A stretch of 64,000 bases of DNA from Butyrivibrio fibrisolvens (lineage in GTDB: Bacteria > Bacillota > Clostridia > Lachnospirales > Lachnospiraceae), in assembly GCF_037113525.1 (NCBI RefSeq), contig NZ_CP146963.1, positions 2,480,001 through 2,544,000 on the forward strand, in the 5' to 3' direction. The position numbers and the translations under genes are program-made. Of the stretch, positions 24,693-32,801 are shown piece by piece; position 1 is the first letter of the stretch; the number at the start of each line of letters is the position of its first letter. The notes under the pieces were generated by a model. That model was not told where the DNA came from and ran no database searches. It worked only from the letters and a program-made list of their open reading frames with translations.

Positions 24693-24810
24693 AAGTCCCG
24701 AATCCCCCTTTACTACTGCGTTCAGGCTCTAAATCTACCATTCAAAATTGCAAAAAACAAGGCTTTAAATGCTGTATTTATCTGTGGTATAATATATATA
24801 GAAAGAGTAA

Positions 24811-24840
24811 TGGCGCCACGCTAAGTGACGCCACTTTTTA
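24811..24840. terminator. hairpin at the 3' end of the ABC-F gene
   Basis: TGGCGcCAC/GTGaCGCCA arms with T5 on the plus strand and TTACTCTTTC on the minus strand; the stem touches the ABC-F stop codon. It may end transcription in both directions. Confidence 0.45.
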
Positions 24841-26295
24841 TTCCTGTTTAATCTTCCCGTCCCCAATATACATCCGCTCTGTAGCAATCCTGTCCACAAA
24901 CACCTTATCATGCGAAGTAAATACAAGTGTCCCCTCATATTCGATCAGCATTTTCTCCAAAGCCTCTACAGATGGTATATCCAGATAATTCGTCGGCTCA
25001 TCCAGTATCAGCAAATTCACATTCGATACAAAGAGCATGGCAAAAGACAGCTTCATCCGCTCACCACCCGAAAGCTCTGATGCCTTTTTGTTCATATCTC
25101 TTTCTGATAGCAAAAGACGTGCCAGTACAATCCTCGAAAGACTCTCGCTCTGGATACTGACTCTGCGCACATTTTCAAGAACGGTTCGATCAAGGTCGAT
25201 CTGGGACATGTTCTGCTTGGCATATCCTATTTTGGCTCCTGGGACTACGTATACTTTTTCTCTATTATTTATTAGTTCCAGTAAAGTAGTCTTGCCGGCT
25301 CCGTTACCGCCCAGTAGCGCAACCTTACTTCCATTCTTGATCATAAAATCTGCATCGTCGAATATAACGTGGTCATCATAGGCAAAAGAAATATGTTCTC
25401 CACGGATCACTATGGGATTTCTTGGCGGATTGGTCAGTCTGAAATCAGGTCTTACTGTAAGTTCTTCTTTGGGCTTTTCTTTAACCTCCATATGTTCAAG
25501 GCGTTTTAGGACATTTGTGGCACTTCTTTCTATTCCACGGGCTTTGTCCTCAGGTTTTCTATTTCCAATGAACGCTCTAACCTTTACTTCACTTGCTGAC
25601 ATGTTCTTGGGCTTTTTATCTACAGTTTTAGCCTTAGCTTTTTTCTCAACGTAAACGCTTTGAAGCCTCTTTTTTTCAGCCTGATAGTTCTCGTATTCGG
25701 CCTGCTGAGTCTTTCGCTGTTCTTCTTTTTGAACAACATATTCATCATAATTTCCGCTATAGTTCTGAAGTTTGCCAAAAGAAATCTCTACGATCCTGTC
25801 ACATATTTCATTAAGAACGGACCTGTCATGGCTGATCACGACCAGTGTTTCTATTTCGTTCAGTCTTTTTTTGAGCATTTCCACACCGTTATAATCCAGA
25901 TTTGATGTGGGTTCGTCGAGAAATGCCACTGCATGTGGACTTGAAAAGAGCTGTGCAAGTCTTATCCTGGTATCTTCTCCGCCGCTAACATTTTCCTGCC
26001 AGATGTGGTCTGCAACTCCCATCTTGCCGGCTTCTGCATAGTCAGTTTCAAAGTATTCACTGTCTGAGCCAAACTGTTCAAAAAAAAACGGAATACAATT
26101 GCTCGAAACTGTTCCTTTGGTTGGTTCCAGCTCCCCTGCCAAAATTTTGAGAAGCGTGCTCTTGCCTGCGCCATTCATCCCAACAAGTCCAACCTTCTCG
26201 CCCTCATACAGATAGAACCTGTCGAAATCCAGTACGGTCTGTTCTCCATAGGAATGGACTATATTCTCTGCTTTTATCAATAAATGTCTCGCCAT
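24838..26295 (-). CDS. ABC-F protein, ribosome-protection type
   Basis: A 485-residue protein of two ABC ATPase domains and no membrane segment. Domain 1: Walker A GMNGAGKS, signature VSGGEDTR, Walker B AVAFLDEPTSNLD. Domain 2: Walker A GGNGAGKT, signature LSGGERMK, Walker B LLILDEPTNYLD. The lysine-rich linker between them (about residues 190-285) is the ribosome-contacting element of this family. Antibiotic-resistance ABC-Fs (Msr, Vga, Lsa, VmlR) remove macrolides, lincosamides, streptogramins or pleuromutilins from the ribosome. An upstream leader with short reading frames and a terminator supports an inducible resistance role here. GGGAG precedes the ATG. Confidence 0.85.
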   Translation of the reverse strand: MARHLLIKAENIVHSYGEQTVLDFDRFYLYEGEKVGLVGMNGAGKSTLLKILAGELEPTKGTVSSNCIPFFFEQFGSDSEYFETDYAEAGKMGVADHIWQENVSGGEDTRIRLAQLFSSPHAVAFLDEPTSNLDYNGVEMLKKRLNEIETLVVISHDRSVLNEICDRIVEISFGKLQNYSGNYDEYVVQKEEQRKTQQAEYENYQAEKKRLQSVYVEKKAKAKTVDKKPKNMSASEVKVRAFIGNRKPEDKARGIERSATNVLKRLEHMEVKEKPKEELTVRPDFRLTNPPRNPIVIRGEHISFAYDDHVIFDDADFMIKNGSKVALLGGNGAGKTTLLELINNREKVYVVPGAKIGYAKQNMSQIDLDRTVLENVRRVSIQSESLSRIVLARLLLSERDMNKKASELSGGERMKLSFAMLFVSNVNLLILDEPTNYLDIPSVEALEKMLIEYEGTLVFTSHDKVFVDRIATERMYIGDGKIKQE

Positions 26296-26309
26296 ATAAG
26301 TCTCCCTTT

Positions 26310-26453
26310 TCAGCTAAAAAATAAGCCTATCCTGCGTACGCAAAATAGACTCACACAAAAAGACCTATATATAAATAAAGGCTTCGAATGCATGATAATC
26401 CAATTTAAGCGTACACATAATACCGCTGCATAAGCAGCAGCCATCATCAACAT
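26310..26453 (-). CDS. candidate 47-residue leader frame of the ABC-F gene
   Basis: An ATG with AGGTG close upstream opens a frame MLMMAAAYAAVLCVRLNWII and so on, ending in TGA inside the terminator tail. It covers both attenuator stems. AGGTG is only three bases from the first ATG, so initiation may occur at a nearby downstream ATG. Confidence 0.35.
   Translation of the reverse strand: MLMMAAAYAAVLCVRLNWIIMHSKPLFIYRSFCVSLFCVRRIGLFFS
26315..26351 (-). terminator. attenuator terminator upstream of the ABC-F gene
   Basis: On the minus strand AGTCTATTTTGCG pairs with CGCAGGATAGGCT over about 12 pairs (four G-T), followed by TATTTTTTAG, 20 bases before the ABC-F start. Upstream segments GTGTACGC and AAGCCT can instead pair with its loop and 3' arm (GCGTAC; AGGCTT), giving an antiterminator. 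Confidence 0.7.
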
Positions 26454-26469
26454 GTTCACCTAAATCAAA

Positions 26470-26484
26470 TTATCTAATAATCAT
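26470..26484 (-). CDS. four-codon upstream frame in the ABC-F leader
   Basis: AGAGGTGACTGAATG is followed by ATT ATT AGA TAA, giving Met-Ile-Ile-Arg. The AGAGGTG site is well placed. Very short frames of this kind precede several ABC-F resistance genes and sense drug-bound ribosomes. Confidence 0.4.
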   Translation of the reverse strand: MIIR

Positions 26485-26528
26485 TCAGTCACCTCTGCGA
26501 AAAATCGCCCTTTCTTTTATTCAACTGC

Positions 26529-26557
26529 ATGATATCACATATATAGATCAAATACAA
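26529..26557 (-). promoter_or_regulatory. likely promoter of the ABC-F leader
   Basis: TTGTAT and TATCAT separated by 17 bases on the minus strand. The start point would be near 26522, giving a leader of about 225 bases. Confidence 0.5.
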
Positions 26558-26588
26558 TCATATATCCTATATCGAGGCTTCACGAGTT

Positions 26589-26596
26589 GAAAAAAC
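26589..26596. repeat. target duplication of the outer IS66-like element, left copy
   Basis: GAAAAAAC directly precedes the left terminal repeat; the same eight bases follow the right terminal repeat at 32794-32801. Confidence 0.85.
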
Positions 26597-26661
26597 GTTA
26601 CAGTTCAGACGCTAGATTGACACACAACCCTAACGATTAAAAATCACATATTAAATTGGCT

Positions 26662-26669
26662 ACAAACCC
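26662..26669. repeat. target duplication of the inner IS66-like element (pair at 28907-28914)
   Basis: ACAAACCC occurs directly on both sides of the inner element and once at the equivalent place within that element (base 66 from its left end), showing that the target was a second copy of the same IS. Confidence 0.9.
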
Positions 26670-26838
26670 GTTACAGTTCAGACGCTAGATTGACACACAA
26701 CCCTAACGATTAAAAATCACATATTAAATTGGCTACAAACCCAGAAAAAATCTGACTTTTTCTGGGTTTCCTATTGCATTTATAATCGTTATGATATATA
26801 ATATTAACGTAACGATGTATCTTTGAAAGGAGAACGCC

Positions 26839-27135
26839 ATGGGCATAATTAAGCAGTTAGACAAACGAACCGGCATCACTTACGTATATGAATCCAAGGC
26901 ATACTGGGACAAAGAAAAAAAGCAGAGCCGGGCAAAAAGAACGCTGATCGGAAGGATTGATCCGGAAACCGGTGAAATGGTTCCAACTGATGGAAGACAT
27001 AGAAAGACCGCGGAAACCGAAGAAAAAGACCCCGACTACAAAAAGCTATATGAAAAGCTTCAAAAGAAATGTGAAGCACAAGAAATACTCATCAAATCTC
27101 TCAAAGCAGAAATAAAACAGTTAAAGGCTAAGTAA
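26839..27135 (+). CDS. 98-residue IS66-associated accessory protein (inner copy)
   Basis: A small basic protein with the opening MGIIKQLDKRTGITYVYESK and a coiled-coil C-terminus (CEAQEILIKSLKAEIKQLKA). It has AAAGGAG before the start. It occupies the place of TnpA/TnpB in classical IS66 elements but is not obviously related to either. The N-terminal KRTGITYVYES resembles the start of IS1634-type transposases, so it may bind DNA. Role unknown. Confidence 0.65.
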   Translation: MGIIKQLDKRTGITYVYESKAYWDKEKKQSRAKRTLIGRIDPETGEMVPTDGRHRKTAETEEKDPDYKKLYEKLQKKCEAQEILIKSLKAEIKQLKAK

Positions 27136-27143
27136 TCACTTCT

Positions 27144-28850
27144 ATGAACGACTATCAGTATGAAATAATTACAACTCTACAGTACCGCGTCAAGAATCTT
27201 CAGGCACAGGTTGATGCCTTCAAGAACGGATCCAAGTATCTGCAGATGGATGCTCAGTATAAGAGTATGCTTCATACTGAAGAATGCCACATACACAAAC
27301 TTGAAGTCGAGCTGTCCAAGGCTCACGCACAAACTATAGATGTCAGAAATAAATGGTGGGACACCATTGAAGATGTCTATAAGGATCATCAGAAAGAAAT
27401 CGCTGCTAAAGATGCCAGGATCAGAGCGCTCGAGAAGCGCATCATCCTGGTGGAGCAGCAGCGAGATGCTGCCCTGGACAAGGTCGCTGAACAAAGGCGT
27501 GAATTATATGAAGTAAAAACTGAGCTTGAAGAAGAACAGGGAAAGAATCTTAAACTGACGGCTCAGATCAACAGAGATTATGAGAACTCTTCTAAACCAT
27601 CTTCCCAGTCTCCAAATCACAAGAAAATATCCAACAGCAGAGAAAAAAGCGGCAGACGTCCAGGCGGTCAGCCTGGGCACAAAGGTCACGGTCGAAAAAA
27701 GCAGGCTGTATCAGAGCCAGTTATTATGCTGCCTCCACCGGAAGAAGTACTTGAAGATCCTGACTTCAAGAAAACCGGCAAAGTCATCCGTAAACAGATG
27801 ATAAATCTGAGGTTTTTCCTGGATGTTAACGAATACGCTGCTGAAGTCTACTATAATTCAAAGACGGGCGAAAGATCCCACGCGCAGTTCCCAGAAGGAT
27901 ATATCAATGACGTAAACTATGGCGGCAGCGTCAAAGCACTTGCATTCATCCTTAATAATGAATGTTGTGTCTCCATAGACAAGACCATCAAACTTATTTC
28001 AGATCTCACTGACGGAAAACTGAGCATTTCAAAAGGCATGGTCAATGGTCTCTCCAAAGAATTCTCCATGAAAACGGATAAGGAAAAGAAAGAGCTTTTT
28101 GCATCACTGATGCAGAAGCCTGTACTCCATACAGATAACACCAATGCCAGAAGCAATGGAAGCAGTCGATTTGTATTTATTGTTGCTGCTCCGGATGGGA
28201 CTGCCCAGTACTATTTCAGGGAAAACAAAGGTCATGCAGGAATAAAAGATACCCCTGTCGACCTTAACCAGTCAGCGATATTCATCCATGACCATGACAC
28301 CACCTTTTATAATTATGGCAGTGGCCATCAGGAATGTATCGCTCATATCCTGAGATACTGTAAAGACAGCATACAGAATGAGCCTGATCGAAAATGGAAT
28401 AAGAAGATGTATAAACTTCTGCGGGAAATGGTTCATTACCGAAATGGCATTGATGAAACCACAGGATTTGATGAAAAAACTGTCATGGAATTTGAAGAAA
28501 GATATGACAGCATCCTGGAAGAAGCCCGAGAAGAATACGAATATATTCCACCCAGTAAATACTATAGGGAAGGCTATAACTTATACAGGCGCATGGCAAA
28601 GTATAGGTCCAGCCATCTGCTGTTTTTACATGATATAAGAGTTCCGCACAACAATAACATGGCGGAACGTCTTTTGCGTGCCTATAAACGCAAGCAGCAC
28701 CAAGTCATGAGTTTCCGCTCGGATGCGAGCATTGATTACCTCTGTCAGAGCATGAGTATGCTTCTGTCATTAAGACAGGATCCAGAATCCAGCGTGTATG
28801 ACAGCGTATCGAAGATCTTCGATAGACAAAAGGCCGGTAGATCGACTTGA
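27144..28850 (+). CDS. tnpC: IS66-family transposase TnpC (inner copy)
   Basis: A 568-residue DDE transposase. Residues 1-150 are coiled-coil, followed by the glycine-basic IS66 segment GRRPGGQPGHKGHGRKK. Catalytic residues are plausibly the Asp in VLHTDNTNARS, the Asp in IHDHDTTFYNYG and the Glu in NNMAERLLRAYKRKQ near the C-terminus, matching the IS66 order. It starts eight bases after the accessory gene without a clear ribosome site, so its translation is probably coupled. It cuts and joins element ends, with 8-bp target duplication. Confidence 0.9.
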   Translation: MNDYQYEIITTLQYRVKNLQAQVDAFKNGSKYLQMDAQYKSMLHTEECHIHKLEVELSKAHAQTIDVRNKWWDTIEDVYKDHQKEIAAKDARIRALEKRIILVEQQRDAALDKVAEQRRELYEVKTELEEEQGKNLKLTAQINRDYENSSKPSSQSPNHKKISNSREKSGRRPGGQPGHKGHGRKKQAVSEPVIMLPPPEEVLEDPDFKKTGKVIRKQMINLRFFLDVNEYAAEVYYNSKTGERSHAQFPEGYINDVNYGGSVKALAFILNNECCVSIDKTIKLISDLTDGKLSISKGMVNGLSKEFSMKTDKEKKELFASLMQKPVLHTDNTNARSNGSSRFVFIVAAPDGTAQYYFRENKGHAGIKDTPVDLNQSAIFIHDHDTTFYNYGSGHQECIAHILRYCKDSIQNEPDRKWNKKMYKLLREMVHYRNGIDETTGFDEKTVMEFEERYDSILEEAREEYEYIPPSKYYREGYNLYRRMAKYRSSHLLFLHDIRVPHNNNMAERLLRAYKRKQHQVMSFRSDASIDYLCQSMSMLLSLRQDPESSVYDSVSKIFDRQKAGRST

Positions 28851-28906
28851 TGAATCAAGTGTAGTCTACCGGTCTTCTCATCTCAAGCTAGGGTCTGAAC
28901 TGTAAC

Positions 28907-28914
28907 ACAAACCC
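28907..28914. repeat. target duplication of the inner IS66-like element, right copy
   Basis: ACAAACCC directly follows the right terminal repeat of the inner element and continues into the rest of the outer element. Confidence 0.9.
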
Positions 28915-29010
28915 AGAAAAAATCTGACTTTTTCTGGGTTTCCTATTGCATTTATAATCGTTATGATATATAATATTAACGTAACGATGTATCTTTGAAA
29001 GGAGAACGCC

Positions 29011-29307
29011 ATGGGCATAATTAAGCAGTTAGACAAACGAACCGGCATCACTTACGTATATGAATCCAAGGCATACTGGGACAAAGAAAAAAAGCAGAGC
29101 CGGGCAAAAAGAACGCTGATCGGAAGGATTGATCCGGAAACCGGTGAAATGGTTCCAACTGATGGAAGACATAGAAAGACCGCGGAAACCGAAGAAAAAG
29201 ACCCCGACTACAAAAAGCTATATGAAAAGCTTCAAAAGAAATGTGAAGCACAAGAAATACTCATCAAATCTCTCAAAGCAGAAATAAAACAGTTAAAGGC
29301 TAAGTAA
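29011..29307 (+). CDS. 98-residue IS66-associated accessory protein (outer copy)
   Basis: Identical in amino-acid sequence to the protein at 26839-27135, and at the same distance from its element's left end once the nested insertion is removed. The promoter region upstream is intact from 28907. Confidence 0.65.
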   Translation: MGIIKQLDKRTGITYVYESKAYWDKEKKQSRAKRTLIGRIDPETGEMVPTDGRHRKTAETEEKDPDYKKLYEKLQKKCEAQEILIKSLKAEIKQLKAK

Positions 29308-29315
29308 TCACTTCT

Positions 29316-31022
29316 ATGAACGACTATCAGTATGAAATAATTACAACTCTACAGTACCGCGTCAAGAATCTTCAGGCACAGGTTGATGCCTTCAAGAACG
29401 GATCCAAGTATCTGCAGATGGATGCTCAGTATAAGAGTATGCTTCATACTGAAGAATGCCACATACACAAACTTGAAGTCGAGCTGTCCAAGGCTCACGC
29501 ACAAACTATAGATGTCAGAAATAAATGGTGGGACACCATTGAAGATGTCTATAAGGATCATCAGAAAGAAATCGCTGCTAAAGATGCCAGGATCAGAGCG
29601 CTCGAGAAGCGCATCATCCTGGTGGAGCAGCAGCGAGATGCTGCCCTGGACAAGGTCGCTGAACAAAGGCGTGAATTATATGAAGTAAAAACTGAGCTTG
29701 AAGAAGAACAGGGAAAGAATCTTAAACTGACGGCTCAGATCAACAGAGATTATGAGAACTCTTCTAAACCATCTTCCCAGTCTCCAAATCACAAGAAAAT
29801 ATCCAACAGCAGAGAAAAAAGCGGCAGACGTCCAGGCGGTCAGCCTGGGCACAAAGGTCACGGTCGAAAAAAGCAGGCTGTATCAGAGCCAGTTATTATG
29901 CTGCCTCCACCGGAAGAAGTACTTGAAGATCCTGACTTCAAGAAAACCGGCAAAGTCATCCGTAAACAGATGATAAATCTGAGGTTTTTCCTGGATGTTA
30001 ACGAATACGCTGCTGAAGTCTACTATAATTCAAAGACGGGCGAAAGATCCCACGCGCAGTTCCCAGAAGGATATATCAATGACGTAAACTATGGCGGCAG
30101 CGTCAAAGCACTTGCATTCATCCTTAATAATGAATGTTGTGTCTCCATAGACAAGACCATCAAACTTATTTCAGATCTCACTGACGGAAAACTGAGCATT
30201 TCAAAAGGCATGGTCAATGGTCTCTCCAAAGAATTCTCCATGAAAACGGATAAGGAAAAGAAAGAGCTTTTTGCATCACTGATGCAGAAGCCTGTACTCC
30301 ATACAGATAACACCAATGCCAGAAGCAATGGAAGCAGTCGATTTGTATTTATTGTTGCTGCTCCGGATGGGACTGCCCAGTACTATTTCAGGGAAAACAA
30401 AGGTCATGCAGGAATAAAAGATACCCCTGTCGACCTTAACCAGTCAGCGATATTCATCCATGACCATGACACCACCTTTTATAATTATGGCAGTGGCCAT
30501 CAGGAATGTATCGCTCATATCCTGAGATACTGTAAAGACAGCATACAGAATGAGCCTGATCGAAAATGGAATAAGAAGATGTATAAACTTCTGCGGGAAA
30601 TGGTTCATTACCGAAATGGCATTGATGAAACCACAGGATTTGATGAAAAAACTGTCATGGAATTTGAAGAAAGATATGACAGCATCCTGGAAGAAGCCCG
30701 AGAAGAATACGAATATATTCCACCCAGTAAATACTATAGGGAAGGCTATAACTTATACAGGCGCATGGCAAAGTATAGGTCCAGCCATCTGCTGTTTTTA
30801 CATGATATAAGAGTTCCGCACAACAATAACATGGCGGAACGTCTTTTGCGTGCCTATAAACGCAAGCAGCACCAAGTCATGAGTTTCCGCTCGGATGCGA
30901 GCATTGATTACCTCTGTCAGAGCATGAGTATGCTTCTGTCATTAAGACAGGATCCAGAATCCAGCGTGTATGACAGCGTATCGAAGATCTTCGATAGACA
31001 AAAGGCCGGTAGATCGACTTGA
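29316..31022 (+). CDS. tnpC: IS66-family transposase TnpC (outer copy)
   Basis: Identical to the 568-residue transposase at 27144-28850, so it should be functional and could act on the inner copy's ends in trans. Two identical 2-kb stretches 2172 bases apart are also a target for homologous deletion, which would remove one copy and leave a single element. Confidence 0.9.
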   Translation: MNDYQYEIITTLQYRVKNLQAQVDAFKNGSKYLQMDAQYKSMLHTEECHIHKLEVELSKAHAQTIDVRNKWWDTIEDVYKDHQKEIAAKDARIRALEKRIILVEQQRDAALDKVAEQRRELYEVKTELEEEQGKNLKLTAQINRDYENSSKPSSQSPNHKKISNSREKSGRRPGGQPGHKGHGRKKQAVSEPVIMLPPPEEVLEDPDFKKTGKVIRKQMINLRFFLDVNEYAAEVYYNSKTGERSHAQFPEGYINDVNYGGSVKALAFILNNECCVSIDKTIKLISDLTDGKLSISKGMVNGLSKEFSMKTDKEKKELFASLMQKPVLHTDNTNARSNGSSRFVFIVAAPDGTAQYYFRENKGHAGIKDTPVDLNQSAIFIHDHDTTFYNYGSGHQECIAHILRYCKDSIQNEPDRKWNKKMYKLLREMVHYRNGIDETTGFDEKTVMEFEERYDSILEEAREEYEYIPPSKYYREGYNLYRRMAKYRSSHLLFLHDIRVPHNNNMAERLLRAYKRKQHQVMSFRSDASIDYLCQSMSMLLSLRQDPESSVYDSVSKIFDRQKAGRST

Positions 31023-31063
31023 TGAATCAAGTGTAGTCTACCGGTCTTCTCATCTCAAGCTAG

Positions 31064-31072
31064 GGTCTGAAC
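31064..31072. repeat. target duplication of the IS4-like element, left copy
   Basis: GGTCTGAAC occurs here and at 32779-32787, directly outside the IS4-like terminal repeats. It is part of the right terminal repeat of the outer IS66-like element. Confidence 0.85.
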
Positions 31073-31259
31073 CAATGTCAGTAAGTTAAGAAGGATAGAT
31101 GTTATTACTAGAACTGATAATTAGCATTATTATGGTCGGAATCGATAGTTAAAAATTATTTCCAAGCTGATATGAATTCACAAGTGACTTTTGAGCATGA
31201 CAAATAGGCAGATGCAAATCTGCCGCTCACATAGTATTCTATTATTGGTATAATAGCTA

Positions 31260-32588
31260 TTACTTGAATCTATAAGTAAAGCTAGACGGATTTCGGAATC
31301 TATGCTGGCGGGCATATTTCCGATCGCGCCTGATAGGAAGCAAATTTTTTCCTATCAGGTTTTCTACATCAGGTGGATCTTCTCCAGCATGTAAGCTTAG
31401 AAAATAATGACATGCTTTGTAGGCAACAGAATAGTTGACTTGATATATGTGCTTTCCGCCTTTTTGAATGATTGTAACATGCCCCGTAATTATAGAGCAG
31501 AAATTGTAAAGAATAAGACGTGCCCAGATTTCCATTTCAATATATTTACGAGTTTTTGAATGGAAGTTAGCTGCACCAATCACATGTTTAAGCTCTCGGA
31601 ATGAAGTTTCTACATTCCATCTGAGATTGTATAGATATTTGATTTCCTCCATTGAGAACTTATCAACCGGAAGATTGGTAATAATGTTTTCATATATATT
31701 TTCAGAGATTTTAAATCGGAGAACACGGAGAGATAATTGATACTCACTCCGCTCGCTTGGAGTAATGTAATCGAATTTTACTTCTGGACATATATATTTG
31801 TACTGTTCGGACAATTCTGGATGTTGGCGTTTCTTTTTAGATTGACTCCGGGTAAGTATACGATTGATAGAAATATCGAAGCCATCTTCAGTAAAAATAT
31901 AATCTGCACCAAGAAGTCTTTGAGTCTTTATGTCAGTGGCACGAATAAGGAAATATGCATTATGTTCAATTGCGTGCGCGAATACATTAAAAGAATGGAA
32001 TCCTCGATCTGCTATAAATATAGGTTTTTGATCAGGGACATAGTGATGGCGATCAATAAGATCACATAAGGCTTGAAACTCATTTTTCTTTCTGATTGGT
32101 TGCACAGTACAATCGGTATAGCGTTTTGATAACAGCTCAAACAGTGGAATTATATGTATTTGATTATAACCATTTGTAGTTTTACCATCTGGTGGGAAAT
32201 ATGACTCTTCATCCTTTGGATTTCTGGTAAAGGTGAAAGAAGAACCATCGGCAGCTAAAAGAAGATATTTACCCTTATAAAGTTTGTATGGGTATAAATC
32301 ATTGAATGTATGTGACAAAAAAGGTAAAGCATCTGTAGACAATTTACATCGTTGTTGTATAAATGCAGAGTTAGTCGGTGTATTTACTTGAAATGAAAAA
32401 TAATTAAGAAGCTCATCTTTAATAGTTCCCGCCTCCATTGATAACATAAGATGAATTAAGGAAGAAAAATCAAGCTTTCTGTTTCTAGAAAAAAACTTGT
32501 CAGGATTAATAGAAAACTTTCCTGCATCTTTTGACATGTTAGAAATAATATTAAGTAGCGAATCTTTGACTTGTAGAGCAAATGACAT
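31260..32588 (-). CDS. IS4-family transposase
   Basis: A 442-residue DDE transposase. Asp1 is in LLLAADGSSFTF, Asp2 in IFIADRGFHS and Glu in the diagnostic YNLRWNVETSFRELK, which has exactly the Y-(2)-R-(3)-E-(6)-K spacing of the IS4 family. The start at 32588 is seven bases from GGAGG; a frame extension of nine codons upstream is ignored. The reading frame is full-length, so the element may be active. Confidence 0.92.
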   Translation of the reverse strand: MSFALQVKDSLLNIISNMSKDAGKFSINPDKFFSRNRKLDFSSLIHLMLSMEAGTIKDELLNYFSFQVNTPTNSAFIQQRCKLSTDALPFLSHTFNDLYPYKLYKGKYLLLAADGSSFTFTRNPKDEESYFPPDGKTTNGYNQIHIIPLFELLSKRYTDCTVQPIRKKNEFQALCDLIDRHHYVPDQKPIFIADRGFHSFNVFAHAIEHNAYFLIRATDIKTQRLLGADYIFTEDGFDISINRILTRSQSKKKRQHPELSEQYKYICPEVKFDYITPSERSEYQLSLRVLRFKISENIYENIITNLPVDKFSMEEIKYLYNLRWNVETSFRELKHVIGAANFHSKTRKYIEMEIWARLILYNFCSIITGHVTIIQKGGKHIYQVNYSVAYKACHYFLSLHAGEDPPDVENLIGKNLLPIRRDRKYARQHRFRNPSSFTYRFK

Positions 32589-32600
32589 TTTTGAACCTCC

Positions 32601-32684
32601 TTGAAATTGAAACAATGATTACATTGCTAATTTCAAGGGCCGCTCTAACTACCTCTTAAAAATCAATCAGTAGTTAGAGCGGCC
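32601..32684 (-). promoter_or_regulatory. anti-readthrough hairpins in the IS4-like leader
   Basis: A perfect 15-base inverted repeat (32638-32652 with 32670-32684, GGCCGCTCTAACTAC) and a smaller TTGAAATT/AATTTCAA hairpin precede the transposase. Without T runs they are not terminators; such hairpins often hide the transposase start in transcripts entering from outside the IS. Confidence 0.6.
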
Positions 32685-32778
32685 GCATATTTGATTCACT
32701 ATGTCAACTGTTTTATATAAAAAATGAGTTAGACCCTAAATAAAGAATCTAACTCGTGATGTTAACTAAATGACATTG

Positions 32779-32787
32779 GGTCTGAAC
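32779..32787. repeat. target duplication of the IS4-like element, right copy
   Basis: GGTCTGAAC, identical to 31064-31072, followed by TGTAAC, the severed tip of the outer IS66-like element. Confidence 0.85.
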
Positions 32788-32793
32788 TGTAAC

Positions 32794-32801
32794 GAAAAAA
32801 C
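32794..32801. repeat. target duplication of the outer IS66-like element, right copy
   Basis: GAAAAAAC, identical to 26589-26596. Removing everything between restores one continuous reading frame across the junction. Confidence 0.85.

Larger units (their letters stand above)
26670..28906 (+). mobile_element. inner intact IS66-like element, 2237 bp
   Basis: Left end GTTACAGTTCAGACGCTAG and right end (reversed) GTTACAGTTCAGACCCTAG match at 18 of 19 bases. It is flanked by 8-bp ACAAACCC repeats. It encodes a 98-residue accessory protein and a 568-residue IS66-type transposase; the usual IS66 TnpA and TnpB genes are absent. Every gene in it is identical to that of the outer copy, so the insertion is very recent. 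Confidence 0.9.
31073..32778 (-). mobile_element. IS4-family insertion sequence, 1706 bp
   Basis: The ends are CAATGTCAGTAAGTTAA and, reversed, CAATGTCATTTAGTTAA (15 of 17 match). The flanking 9-bp duplication GGTCTGAAC and a transposase with the IS4 Y-R-E-K signature support the assignment. It lies 16 bases from the right end of the outer IS66-like element. Confidence 0.9.
26597..32793 (+). mobile_element. outer IS66-like element, interrupted twice
   Basis: The left 73 bases (26597-26669), the segment 28915-31072 and the last six bases TGTAAC (32788-32793) rebuild a 2237-bp element identical in length to the intact inner copy. Its terminal repeats are GTTACAGTTCAGAC plus imperfect flanks. 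Flanking 8-bp duplications GAAAAAAC fit the IS66 family. Its transposase genes (29011-31022) are intact, but both ends are separated from them by other insertions, so it is probably immobile as it stands. Confidence 0.85.

Noticed and set aside
24781..24840. Plus-strand extended -10 promoter (TGGTATAAT) for a short RNA
   Set aside because: A terminator follows within about 20 bases and the transcript would be antisense to the ABC-F end; too little to support an RNA gene.
26597..26742. Two tandem 73-bp direct repeats, at first a candidate for a CRISPR-like or regulatory array
   Set aside because: They are the left end of the outer IS66-like element followed by the identical left end of the inner one. 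The nested insertion explains them fully.
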